Source of the DNA: Nepenthes gracilis
Taxonomy: Eukaryota; Streptophyta; Magnoliopsida; Caryophyllales; Nepenthaceae
Assembly: GCA_033239525.1 (NCBI GenBank)
Contig: BSYO01000011.1
Location: 8,213,973-8,277,972 of the forward strand
DNA: 64,000 nt
Direction of reading: 5' to 3'
This document shows positions 23,145 through 34,445 of this stretch, piece after piece (position 1 is the stretch's first letter; every line of letters starts with the position of its first letter). A program made the position numbers and the translations under genes. Under the pieces are notes generated by a model, which was given only the letters and a program-made list of their open reading frames with translations, did not search any database and was not told the origin of the DNA.

Positions 23145-24928
23145 TGATTGGTAACTTCTAATTTTTTATTAGGTTTTTTTGACTAATGGAATTGTGGTCA
23201 TTTCAAAAGCTTAGGACTCAGGAGACATGGGAGCTTCTGAAATAACCACTTTGAAACATTTGTGGTTGATAGACCTGTGGAGTGACTTTCTACATTTGTC
23301 TCTCTTACTAATGTATAACCTTTTTCTTTATGGTAGTTTATATATCGCACAAGTCATTAATAAAAAGCATTTTAAATGCATATTGTGTATCATTGTTTGC
23401 CTCTACCATTTTTGCATGGTTTGTTTTCATATCTAACTCTTTGTTTTGTTAGCTTCCTTGCAAAGTTACTAGACCATTGCACCTGGAAAATCTTTATAGT
23501 CCATGGATTTGTTGGTTGAATGAGCATGACTAGAAATGGGCTCTACAACTGCATATACGCTTTATATTTCCATGATATTTAGTAGATAGGTAGCTATTAA
23601 ATGAATTTGTGCCCATTGAATGAGCAATGAATTTGTATCTCTTAACTTTATGAAATATTTAAGTGTTTGACTATTTTAATGGCTACATGGTCTTTTAAAA
23701 CCAAAGAAAAGGGGTTGCGATATGCAAGATACCATAGCCCCAATTTCTTCCCTTTTCATCCATTAAATTGAGATTTAATGGGCAAAAATTAATTTTAAAA
23801 AATACTAAAAAATATAAAAAAATATTGTATTTATTATTTTTCATAATATAAGTATTTATATATTAGAATGTTTTTTAAAAAAATAAATAAAAATATTTAT
23901 ATGCTATATTATTTTAAAATATTAAATATTAACCATTGAATTGACATTATGCTGCATTGTAGGGGCTGCCCGTTACAGCCCTAGTTTGTTTGAATTATCC
24001 GTGTAGTGATTGTTTAATGTAGTCAGGATCACTTGGAAGTGATTGCCCTAGTCAGGATCACTTGGCCGTTTGTTGGAATGTACATACAAGCAATTATACA
24101 CACGAGCAGACAAGTAAATTTAATAAAATTAATGATATATTTGATAATTAAAAAAAATAAAAAATAAAAAATAAAATAACTATTCTCATAAAATGAAATA
24201 AGATAAAAATAAAATAGATAATTATTATTTATATATTTAGTTAGTCATTTAAAATAATCATGATTAAATTGAGAATTGATTTCCTAGTATTTGGTATATC
24301 ATAATAGTGAGAGAAATTAGATAAAAAATTGTGATAATGACTTTTTAATCCTTATTTAAAGAAAAAGATATTCTATCAACATTAATATTCCATTAACATT
24401 TTACAATATCTTCACAAAATAGTTTTTTATCGAGCACTATTATACTACACAAAACAAGACTTCCAACGGGGTTCGGAGTAGTTTAACTTATCAAAATTAT
24501 AAATCATTTAAATATTATTAGTTTATTATTAATTTTCTGCATTAAAAATATTCAGTCTTAAGAAATAATTCTACTACATTATACAATACACAAAAAATAT
24601 TACACACGCAATGATTATAAAAAAATTAAATTTCCACTTTAAAAATATTACTTGATAAGCATGTCAACAATTTCAATACTAAACAAACTTCATCAACATG
24701 TCTACCTGCCAAAAAGTATTATTTTTTTAATCAACATAATTACAATTACGTATAACATTTTACTATAAATATTATTTGATCTAATCTAATCTAATCGTTA
24801 CTCAAGTGAAAGATTGAACAAGCCTATTATAAGTCTTGGATCAGTTATTCATTTAGTATAAATTGCATTTCTTTCACTTACAAATAATTTATAAATCTCA
24901 ATAAAATATATAGTTGTTTTGTCCTTTT
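23145..24928. other. AT-rich intergenic stretch
   Basis: Nothing coding is recognised. A/T-only tracts are frequent (23790-23940, 24120-24260). At 24024-24066 a GTCAGGATCACTTGG unit occurs twice. This may include the distal part of the PIF element whose end could not be located. Confidence 0.4.
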
Positions 24929-25760
24929 TTAGACTATTAAGTTAGTCCTTACTTTTTTGCTCAACATGCCATCAGCTTTATTTATATTTAAACTTAATAC
25001 ACCAGCAATTTGAAAAATGCATTCAGATAAAGTTTTTACATTTATAGTAGTCCTTTGTTTCCTTCCCTTAAACAGCCTCTTTGTAACTAGAGTTGTAACA
25101 GGTGATTCACTTTGAATAAGTAATTTATCACCGTCATGCAAGTCTTTATTCTCAATTTCTAGAACATTATTTATGTTGAATTGTTTGTTTCTTTGATTCA
25201 TCTTGATGAAACTCCACAATGATATTTTTAACAACTTGTGATATACTCCTATTGCACAATCTTTAGTATAAATCATTAACAAATTTTTAAAATATAAAAT
25301 CACTTCTTTTGTAGCTTTATATCGAAAGAATAGTTATTAGGTTGTGTTGTAGACAAAGTGTAAAAAAAGAATAATAAATGAAGTATAAAACTTGTCAATA
25401 TGTAAGCATTCCATACATGTTATTCTACGACAATTAATTTTTATACATCATCCCACCAAATTTTGAAAGTATTTGTACCCCTTATCGTATCATACATAAT
25501 ACTTTAATCTCTTTTCAATATCTTCATTCTAGATACAATATATGGAGTTACCTTTAAACCTGAATTAGGCAAATTTTGCCTTAAATTTTTTTTAATTTAT
25601 GTAAATATTCTGATTTAAATCCATTATTACTGTTATATGTACCAGTATTATATAATTCAATCATGATAAGAGCATTATTTTTATAAAGTTTTCATCTTCT
25701 TTTAGTATCCCTTATCAACTTGTGTCATATTACATCTATTATATGATATAAGTACATAGC
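24929..25760 (-). pseudogene. PIF/Harbinger second gene (Myb/SANT-like DNA-binding protein), broken
   Basis: On the minus strand, near 25630-25440, fragments in several frames read GFKSEYLHKL, KVTPYIVSRMKILKRD, FKIWWDDV and HVWNAYIL. This matches the order of the Myb/SANT-like domain (Myb_DNA-bind_3), where the family has ..GYL..LE..L....I.A.PHI.SR.K.LK.., then GF.WD and VWD.Y...HP. Downstream, 24929-25303 is open for 124 codons and would be its C-terminal region. PIF-type elements encode such a protein beside the transposase; together they bind the ends. The gene is broken by stops and frameshifts. Confidence 0.62.
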
Positions 25761-26009
25761 TATCTGTCAAAATAATGTATTAAATAAGAATTATAAGTGA
25801 TATATTGTAACTATATAAAATCAAAAGTATAAATGAGTATACATCATTAGTAAAAATTATATTCAAAATTATATCTAATCAAAATTACATTCCTAATCAG
25901 CATAAATGAGTATACATATATGATAATAATAAATGACAACACTAACTGAATACTCAAATAATAGTATTTAATGATATCTCCTTTTATTAAACATTATATT
26001 TGGCGCGTT

Positions 26010-27109
26010 ATCCCTCAATTTGCTTCAACCATCAGTGGGATCAAGTTATATTATTATGTCCGTATCTTCATCGATTAAATCCTTGTGATATATGTCATTA
26101 TATTCATCTTTGATAAGATTATAAGTCATTTCATTTCTAATAAAATTGTGTAGTAAATAATAAGCAATAATAACTCGATTGTATGTTTTAATGGCATAAA
26201 ATAGTGGACTTCTAAAGATTTTCCATCATATTTTTAGTAATCTAAAATACTTCTCAATAACATTACAAGTAACAGTATGTTTTATATTGAAGAATTTATC
26301 AGCCGTTCTTAACTGGTGGCCTTGTCGTCATTTATTTAAATGGTATTTCTAACCCCTAAACTATGAAAGGAATCCATTATAATTTATATATCCCGTGACA
26401 ACTAAGTAATAAATACATTTATAGAAAAACTATATATGATTATGTAAGAAAATATTCTAGGCAAAAAATTATATTTCTTTCAATGAATTGAAGTCGTATT
26501 ATTGAGAACTTTTAGTCCATAACTTATACTTAGCACATCTCATAAAATTCTAAAATTTATCGTAAATTCTTTCCAACTAGGAAGCACATATATAAATTAT
26601 ATGTCTTGGATACAAACTCCTAACACATTTATAGCTTTATCTCCTTTCTAAGTTCGATATCCAGATTTGTTTGCAATAGGTATTTTAATTTTTATGTATG
26701 TTATATCCAAAGCATCTATACAATTATATAAGTATCTATCAAACTAAAATGAGTTATCTAATACATTTATTATGTACACATAAAAATGAATATATAAAGT
26801 TATTATCATACCGAAAACTACTTTCATAGTTTATCTATACAGTTCTTAGAGATGGATTTTATCTATCTAAATAAATGTACTCGTAGATGAATTATTATAA
26901 TTAAGACATTATTAAATATTCTACTAATTGTCTCATCTGATCTCTTAAAATTATATACAATCACTCTACTTTTGACATGATAGGCAAGAATATGTAAGAA
27001 TATTGTCACTTGTTTATCAACAAGTATGCATTTTGATGGATAAAATTTCCTAATATTTTTTGACATTTCATACAATATGAAATATACAAACTTTCTTATT
27101 TTCAACATA
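26010..27109 (-). pseudogene. PIF/Harbinger transposase pseudogene
   Basis: The N-terminal part (27108-26863, 81 codons) contains VDKQVTIFLHILAYHVKSRV followed by FKRSDETISRIFNNVL. This is the conserved leader of plant PIF transposases. The C-terminal part (about 26290-26090) contains CNVIEKYFRLLK, then WKIFRSPLFYAIKTYNRVII and YYLLHNFIRNEM, the end of a DDE_Tnp_4 domain. The middle, carrying the catalytic aspartates, is too decayed to read. Stops and frameshifts occur throughout. The second PIF gene follows on the same strand. No terminal inverted repeat or TTA/TAA duplication could be fixed, so element borders are unknown. Confidence 0.78.
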
Positions 27110-27891
27110 TTAATGACATGATATTACTATTGTGTATGATTCTATTAATATATTCTTTTTTTTTTAATAAAACTTAAGATTGTAAGATCTCGTAATTATA
27201 GATCTAGGCTATTTAGTATTTAAAATTACACTTAAGACAAAAAACTACCAAATAGTATGACAAATGATAGACCATTTTATTAGCACGATCGTTGTCTTTT
27301 TTTTATTTTCATTGAAGAAATTGAAGTGTAATTAATTTATGAATTGTAATGACAAATCAAAACACATGCAAATATAGAACTAAAAATTTAGCCAAACCTT
27401 TTCAAACACAGAACAAATCATCATCAAATTTCAGTTTTGATGACTAATATAAAGACAGCCAATATTTTTGAAATGTTTCTGAAGCTTTTCAAACTTAGCC
27501 AATAACGTGGCAGTGTGACCATTACAAAGAAATTGTGATTGGAAAAAAAACAAAAAAACATCTCAAAATTTCAGTTTTCATTGCATTCCTATTTGGCCAT
27601 GTAGAATCTTACAAAGAATTGCTTCATTATCATCAAAATTCGATTTGAACTGCTCAATATACAAAATATCAATAATAAATTGTGCAGAGTACATATTTGA
27701 CAGAGAACAATATTTCAAGCACAATATTTCTAAAGCACAAAAAATAGTGAAAAAAATTTCTGAAGCACAATATTTGACAGAGAACATGTGCCCCAGCCGC
27801 TGCTTTCAAAGCAAATACGTTGATATAAAAAAATTGTGCATATAAGAACTATCAATGTTATTAGATTTTCAACTGATTCAATTAATCAACA
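27110..27891. other. AT-rich stretch left of the Tat element
   Basis: No gene is recognised. It probably includes the right end of the PIF element and the pre-insertion target of the Tat element, of which TATAT (27892-27896) is the duplicated target. A motif GAAGCACAATATTTGACAGA and shortened versions recur between 27690 and 27790. Confidence 0.4.
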
Positions 27892-27896
27892 TATAT

Positions 27897-28023
27897 TGAT
27901 GGGTATACCAACAGTGGGCTGACCCCAAAGAGTCAACAAAGGCCCAAAAATGACGGTCAACACTTTAATGCCCTAGAAGGAAAACAGGCCCAATAGCTAA
28001 AAGGCCCAGGACTGTCAACGCTG
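27897..28023 (+). repeat. 5' LTR relic of the Tat element (127 bp)
   Basis: Matches the first 127 bp of the 3' LTR (37015-37141) with about eleven differences by eye. Similarity stops abruptly after GCTGG, where the sequence switches straight into gag. The rest of the LTR, primer-binding site and leader are deleted, so this copy lacks its own promoter and reverse-transcription start. Confidence 0.85.
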
Positions 28024-28029
28024 GCGATC

Positions 28030-29600
28030 CCGCTAGAGATGCTGCTAACCCCGACCAGGACCACGCTGCTGGTGCCATGGTCAACGGGGCCACGGGCGGA
28101 GTTCTACCGCTCTATTTTCAACAACTGATGGAGCAAATGCAGACCAACAATCGCTTGCTCCATCTACTTGCGCTAAGAACGAGCAACGACTACAAGCGGC
28201 TCCACCAACAGCCATCCCTGCATCTGCCACCAAAAGGGCGGCCAGAGGAAGAAGAAGCCCGCCAAAAGGCCCGTGAAAGCCGGGGACAATCCGGCTCTAG
28301 CGTCCTCCCACGTTCCTGGCCAAAACAGGCCTGAAGAACTCTCCGGGAGCACATCTTCGCCAGAAAGCCCGGAGAGAAGAAATCCCTGATACTCTCGGAC
28401 AGAAGACTACAACGCAGTCCAGAAGCGAGCCTCCAGGACTGCCAGATCCACTAGAGGCAGCAGCCGACCGGCCGCTGAACCCTCCAGGGACAAGACGAAG
28501 TTGAGGGGTTACCTCAACTCCAAATGATCAGCAAACGCCGCTCGTGCCAATCCGCGAGTGGACAAAATCTGGAACCGTGTGTTCCAGAATGAGGAGCGTG
28601 CCATCGACTTGGACCGATCTCCTTTTACTACGGAGATCCTGAGCCGTCCACTGCTAACAAAATTCAAGATGTCGTCCCTTGACTTATACGATGGGGGCAG
28701 TGATCCGGTTGACCACTTGAATCACTTTCGCATCCATTTGAGTCTACAATGGCTAGAAAACTCAGCGATGTGCCGCTGTTTTTCGCACACGCTGAAGGGA
28801 GATGTCCGAATCTGGTTCCATCACTTCCTTTCGGGCACCATCAGCAGTTTCCGTGAGCTCACGGATCTCTTCCTGACTCAGTACACCTCGAGCCGACGGG
28901 AAGAGAAGCAGCCGTGGCATCTTTCCCACATAAAGCAAAAGCCGGGAGAGAACCCATGACGTTTCCTGGATCGCTTCATGGAGGAGGCTAGAAGGATTCT
29001 CAGGATTACAGAGGAAATGAAGCTAGGCAGTTTCATCTCAGCACTGACTTACGGTGACTTTTTCAAGCACCTAACCCATAAAAATCCTCAGACTTTCTAA
29101 GAGGCGGAATCCATCACTCGGGCCTATGCTGCAGTAGAGGAGGCCAACGAGGCAAAACGTCAAGAACGGGCGGATCAGCCTCGGCCGTTCCCTGGTGAAG
29201 GGAAGAGAAAGTACAGTGGCGGAGAACACTCCCGTCAGAAGTAGCGCCGGACTGGGCCCCCAGAACGCAGAGACTACGGGCCCATCAGCTTCACACCCTT
29301 GACAGACAAGCGCTCGAACGTCCTCATGCAGATCCGTGGTGAAAAAAATTCCTGAAGTGGCCGAAACTGTTGAAGAAGGACTCTGGAAACAATCAAAGTA
29401 CTGTGACTTCCATCGCTCTGCTGGCCATTCGACTGAGGACTGCAAGACTTTGTAATGGGAGATCGAGGAGCTGGTTCGCAGAGGCCACCTCACCAAGTTT
29501 GTCAGAGGTCCTGGACAGAGCTCTAGAGCGGCTGGCGAGGAGGGGCAGGAGTAGACTCCACCCCGAAATCGGGTTGCAGTGGGGGTGGTCAGCATGGTCA
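28030..29600 (+). pseudogene. Tat element gag pseudogene
   Basis: Three pieces in broken frames. 28077-28334 is the N-terminal part with YFQQLMEQMQTNNRLL. 28558-28959 is the Retrotrans_gag domain: DPVDHLNHFRIHLSLQWLE, then SAMCRCFSHTLKGDVRIWF and SFRELTDLFLTQY. It continues past a stop at 28958 with RFLDRFMEEARRI and a TYGDFFKHL segment. A zinc-finger-like piece, YCDFHRSAGHSTEDC, near 29400-29440 precedes IEELVRRGHLTKFV, which ends gag in this lineage. Stops at 28332, 28388, 28526, 28958, 29098 and 29242, and a frameshift near 29345, disrupt it. Gag forms the particle that packages element RNA. Confidence 0.82.
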
Positions 29601-29779
29601 CCACCTGACCCGCTAAAAACCCATCCGGCAGCAAGGAGCAGTAGATTGGGAGGAAGAAACAGCGCACGACGGATAACTCAATCAGTTTTAATGATGATGA
29701 CTTAGCCCATGTAGTCTCCCCCATGCTGATCCCCTCGTTGTATCCGCCCTCGTTTCAGACGATAATGTAGACTACTAGC

Positions 29780-32700
29780 TGAAGCGAGTATTCATTGATA
29801 ATGAAAGTTCTCATGATTTGCTTTACTTGGATGCATTCTTCAGATTAGGCCTAAAAAAGAACAAACTAAAATCGGCCGAGGGCCCATTATACAGCCTTGA
29901 CAACGAACCAGTGCCTGTTCAAGGGACTATTCAATTGAAAGTTACCTTAGGGACGTATCCAAAGACAGCAAGTTGCACTCTCACCTTCTTGGTGGTCGAC
30001 CTACCCTCAGTATACAGCGCTATACTGGGCAGGCCGTGCTTGACAGTATTCGGGGCAGTTACCTCAATCCCGCACCTCAAAATGAAGTTTCCAACGCGTT
30101 GGAGAGGTGTTGGGCGACCAAATTATCAGACGAACCTGCTATATATTACAGATTGCCCCAAATGGCAGCGTTAAAACGACTGGGGAGCTCGACCACAGAG
30201 ACGAGACTGCCCTTCAGCAGGCGCAATCCGGTGAAGCCACCGATCTAATCCCACTGGACCCGAAGAATCCAGAGAAGTGTGTACAGATCGGCGGCGCACT
30301 CACCGGACCGCTGTGCAATGAGCTGATCACGTTCCTGCAAAGGAACGCTGACCTTTTTGCTTGGACTCTGGCAAACATGCCTGGAATCCCGGCAGAAGTG
30401 ATGGTCTACAGGTTGGGACTTGACTCCAATCGAAAACTCGTTACGCAGAAGCGGAGGAACTATTCCGTCGAAAAACTAATCGCCATCTGAGAGGAGGTAA
30501 AGAAGCTGCTGGACGCAGGCTTCATTAGAGAAGTCCAATATCCGGACTGGCTCTTTAATGTCGTTTTAGTAAAGAAAAGCAACGGGAAATGGTGGATGTG
30601 TGTCGATTTTACCGACGTCAATAAGGCCTGTCCGAAGGACGGCTTTCCCTTACCCAGGATCAACCTGCTGGTTGACTCCACGACCGGACATGAGCTACTC
30701 AGCTTCATGGACGCCTTTTCGGATTACAACCAGATCCGGATGAGTTCGGAGGACGAGGAGCACACTTCGTTCATGATCGACCAGGGCACCTACTGCTACA
30801 AGGTGATGCCTTTCAGACTCAAAAACACTGGAGCAACTTACCAACGCTTGGTTAACAAGATGTTCGAAAAACAGATTGGTCGCAACATGGAGGTCACGTC
30901 GACACCATGCTCGTTAAAAGCAGGGTCACTGGCGACCACATACGTGACCTAGAAGAATTTTTTGAGGTGCTCTGTAAGCACCACATGAAGTTGAACCCAA
31001 CTAAATGTGTCTTCGGAGTGGCTTCCGGCAAATTCCTAGGTTTCATCGTCTCCCAACGAGGGATTGAGGCAAACCCAGAAAAAAATCCAGCGCTCGCCGA
31101 CATAGCGCCGCCACGAAGCGTAAGGACGTCCAAATGACCGACCGGGCGGCTGGTTGCACTGTCCCGCTTCCTTGCGAAGTCTGGCGACAAGTACCAGCCC
31201 TTCTTTAAAGCCCTTAGAGGAATGAAATCCAACGGTTCCAGTAGACAGCGGAATGCCAAACCGCTTTCGATGAACTGAAACGATACTTGGCCAGCTCGCC
31301 ATTGTTGGTGTCGCCTAAGGGCAGAAAAGATTATATCTTTACTTGGCAGTTTTGGAGGCGTCCCTGAGTTCTGTCCTTGTGCGCCAGGACTCCGACGCCT
31401 AGCGGCTGGTCTACTACGTAAGCAAAATGTTGACTGGCCCAGAGACCCGTTACTTGCGAGCAGAAAAGTTAGCTTTGGCGCTAATATTCTCGACGCAAAA
31501 GTTGAGGCCTTACTTTCAGGCCCACCGGATAGTGGTCCTTACGGACCAACCGCTGAAAAACATCCTCGAGAAACCCGACGTTTCTGGACGATTAGTAAAG
31601 TGGGCTATCGAGTTAGGCAAGTTCGACATCAAATTTAACCCAAGCCTGCTTTGAAAGCACAGGCGCTGGCTGATTTCATTGTTGAGACTACAAACCCAGT
31701 TCTCGAGGAACAGCCCGAAGAAAATACGGAACTGTCCATCAGAGTTTTGAAATGGATACTCCACGTAGATGGATCGTCTACTGACACTGGTAATGGCCTT
31801 GGAGTTGTCCTCACGACTCCTGACGGGTTTGAGGTAAAATACTCCCTCAGACTCGACTTCCCGGCAACTAACAACGTTGCCAAGTACAAAGCCTTACTAG
31901 CCGGCTTACGATTAGCCAAAGAGTGCTCCGTCAGGAGACAGGTGGTCTACAGCGAATTAGAGCTAATCGTTAACCAGGTTAACGGGTGCTTCGAGGCAAA
32001 CAACCCTCTCTTGGCCAAGTACCTGACAAGAGCGAGGGAGGCCGTCCAGGGTTTTGACAAACTAACCCTGGTTCACGTACCTCGAACTGAAAACTAGAAA
32101 GCAGACCAGCTGGCCAAAGTCGCTGTAGTCGAAAACCCAGAACACTATTCGAAGGACATACGGGAGATCCTGAATGCTCTCAGCATAGAGAAGCAAGAGG
32201 CCATGCAGATTTCCGAAGCGAAAAACTGGATGACGCCTTTCCTCAACTACCTGGTGGACGGGTCATTGCCAGATGATGTAGAAAAAGCCAAACGGATTAA
32301 GAAGACAGTCGGCTGGTACACTGTGGTTGACAGACGGCTGTATCGCTATGGTTACTCAACCCCATACCTCCGCTGTCTAACTCCTGAGGAGGCTGACTAC
32401 GCCTTAGGCGAAGTTCACCTCGGGATCTGCGGGTTGCACATCGGCGAAAAAAAATTTGGCCTTCGAGGTCATGCGCCAGGGCTACTACTGGCCCTCGATA
32501 AAAAAAAATGCGATGGAGTTCGTAAAGAAATATGAAAGCTGCCAACTTTACAGCAACCTTCACAGCCAGCCATCTATAGATCTGAAGGCCCTTTAGGCCC
32601 CTTGGCCCTTCGCGCAATGGGGGTTCGATCTTCTCGGCCTGTTTCCTATTGCCACGGGGCAAAGAAAATTCATCATCGTGGGCATCGATTACTTCACTAA

Positions 32701-33464
32701 GTGGGTCGAAGCTATCCCACTGACCAAGATAACAGAACACAATGCCCTGGAATTCCTCCACCAGATCATTGTCTGTAGATTCGGCGTCCCCAAGGTCGTT
32801 GTGACCAACAACAGGACCCAATTCTCGGAAAAACGCTTCATCAAGTATTGCACCAGCCTTGGCATCAAACTGATCCACACTTCAGTGGCATACCCCCAAG
32901 CCAACGGGCAGGTGAAGGTTACAAACCGTACGCTACTCCACTGGTTAAAGACTAAGCTGGTGGACGCCGGGGGCTCCTAGGATGACGAGCTCCCATCCGT
33001 CCTCTGGTCTTATCGGACAACCCCAAAGGAACCAACGCGCAAGACACCCTTCAGCCTCTGCTACGAGACTGAGGCGGTAATCCCGATCAAAATCGGGCTT
33101 CCAAATCTCAGGGTGGAGTCCTTCGACTCACAGACTAATTCCCAAAAAATCAGAGAGCACTTAGACTTGTTAGAAGAAGCCCGCGAATCTGCCAAAGTAC
33201 GGACACGGCCCACCCAGCATCGGATCACCCGATACTACAACAAAAAGGTTAAGGCGCGACAATTCGATGTGGAGGACCTGGTTCTACGAGGCGTCGAGGC
33301 CACAGGCAAGCTGGCCTGCCGCAACAAGCTCTCCCCTAATTGGGAAGTGCCTTTTCTCGTCTCCGCCGTACTGTGAAACGGAGCTTACAAACTCCGGGGC
33401 AAAGACGGAAAACTGGTTCCACGAACGTGGAACGCAACCCATCTCCGGCGCTACTTCCAGTAGT
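29780..33464 (+). pseudogene. Tat element pol pseudogene (PR, RT, RH, aRH, IN)
   Basis: Protease: 29790-30170, with VFIDNESSHDLLYLDAF; the active-site glycine of the usual D-N/T-G-S motif is Glu. RT: 30480-31130, with KSNGKWWMCVDFTDVNKACP and SFMDAFSDYNQIRM; a frameshift near 30894 runs through the catalytic region and only one Asp of the Y-x-D-D pair remains (VDTMLVKS). RNase H: 31290-31660, with LAEK-like LRAEKLALALIF and LTDQPLKNIL. Second RNase H: 31651-32097, with WILHVDGSSTDTGNGLGVVL and LDFPATNNVAKYKALLAGLR; the Glu of the usual A-E-Y pattern is Lys. Integrase: 32203-33464, with IVGIDYFTKWVEAIPLTK, VVTNNRTQF (Asp changed to Asn) and YPQANGQVKVTNRTL (Glu changed to Lys). Stops lie at 31134, 31276, 32095, 32595, 32978 and 33374. 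The protein ends at LRRYFQ. Confidence 0.88.
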
Positions 33465-33643
33465 CGGCACAGGTATGTAACTGCATTATTGTTTGTATTC
33501 GCCTGCTTGTTTTAAGTTTGTGAAAAACAAGTGTTTACTTAGCATCCCTCCTACTTGCGTGTGCATGCTTGTTTTCTTTGCAGGGTTACCCGACCTAGAC
33601 TGCCCCTAAGTCGGGAGGGTCTTCACCCTCTCGTTAAATTCTA

Positions 33644-33880
33644 GTCATCCAGGCAGCCAAAAGAGGTCGAATTTGAACCTCGGTCATCCGAGCGGCCCGT
33701 TAGCGATCGTATTTAAACCCTAGTCATCTAGGTGACCCATGAGCGGTCTATTTTAAACCCTGGTCATTCAGGTGGCCCACAAGCGGCCTAATTCGAACCT
33801 CGGTCATCCAAGCAGCCCGTTAGCGGTCGTACTAGACCTTGGTCATTCAAATGGCTTGATAGCGGTCAAAAACCATAGGG
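33644..33880. repeat. Tandem array of about 40-bp units (six copies)
   Basis: Each unit begins GTCATYC, has a central block of the type GGCCC..AGCGGTC, and ends ..AACCYYG. Unit lengths read 39, 41, 40, 40 and 39 bp plus a diverged last copy. It lies just after the end of pol in the Tat element. Confidence 0.8.
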
Positions 33881-33894
33881 GGCTTACGTAGCTC

Positions 33895-34310
33895 ATGCAA
33901 TGACCTCCTCAACGAGGAGGTAGCATGATCAGTCAGCGACGGTTGAAGGGAGAAGCATTTCTTCTCCAACATTGGCTGCCCAAGTTATCACTTGTACGGC
34001 GCCACCGGGCTGGTTAACACAACCACCTGCCCAACTTAAGGACTTCACTCCTTAGGCAGCCCAGGACGGTACTCCTTAGGCAGCCAGCCAACCAGGTTGG
34101 CTACGCCACGGAACAACCCTCTCTACGAGGAGATAGCGAGATCGTGCAGCGATGAGAAGCGTTTTCTTCTCCAATGCTGACTGTCCAAGTTACCACTTGG
34201 ATAGCACCACAGGCTGGTTAACACAACCACCTGCCAAGCCTAGGGACTTAGCTCCTTGGGTAGCCCAGCAACGGTCACCGCCTAACTCAGTTGGCCGCCC
34301 CGTGTGGCAC
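33895..34310. repeat. Two-copy direct repeat, unit about 213 bp
   Basis: Both copies contain ACGAGGAG, AGCGATGAG or AGCGACGG, TTCTTCTCCAA, TGNCCAAGTTA, CACTTG, GGCTGGTTAACACAACCACC and a CTCCTTRGGYAGCC block. The start of copy 1 is near 33895 and copy 2 near 34108. It is internal to the Tat element, between pol and the antisense gene. Confidence 0.75.
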
Positions 34311-34445
34311 ATCATACAAACAAATAAACCAGTAAAGATCAATAGGCACCAACGGAAAAAAATTCCCTTTTTATTGCTTTAATTGCCTTACACGATTACA
34401 CAAGTACAAAAACAAAAGGGGAAATGCAACGGCTGTCTCTGGTTG

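Noticed and set aside
23145..24928. Possible matrix-attachment region because of extreme A/T content
   Set aside because: A/T richness alone is common in this genome, and no specific motif cluster was found to support it.
29071..29724. 217-codon minus-strand frame
   Set aside because: It is antisense to the gag end of the Tat element, where plus-strand gag motifs are clear; no domain was seen in it.
32297..32878. 193-codon minus-strand frame
   Set aside because: It is the shadow of the integrase region, whose plus-strand motifs are clear.
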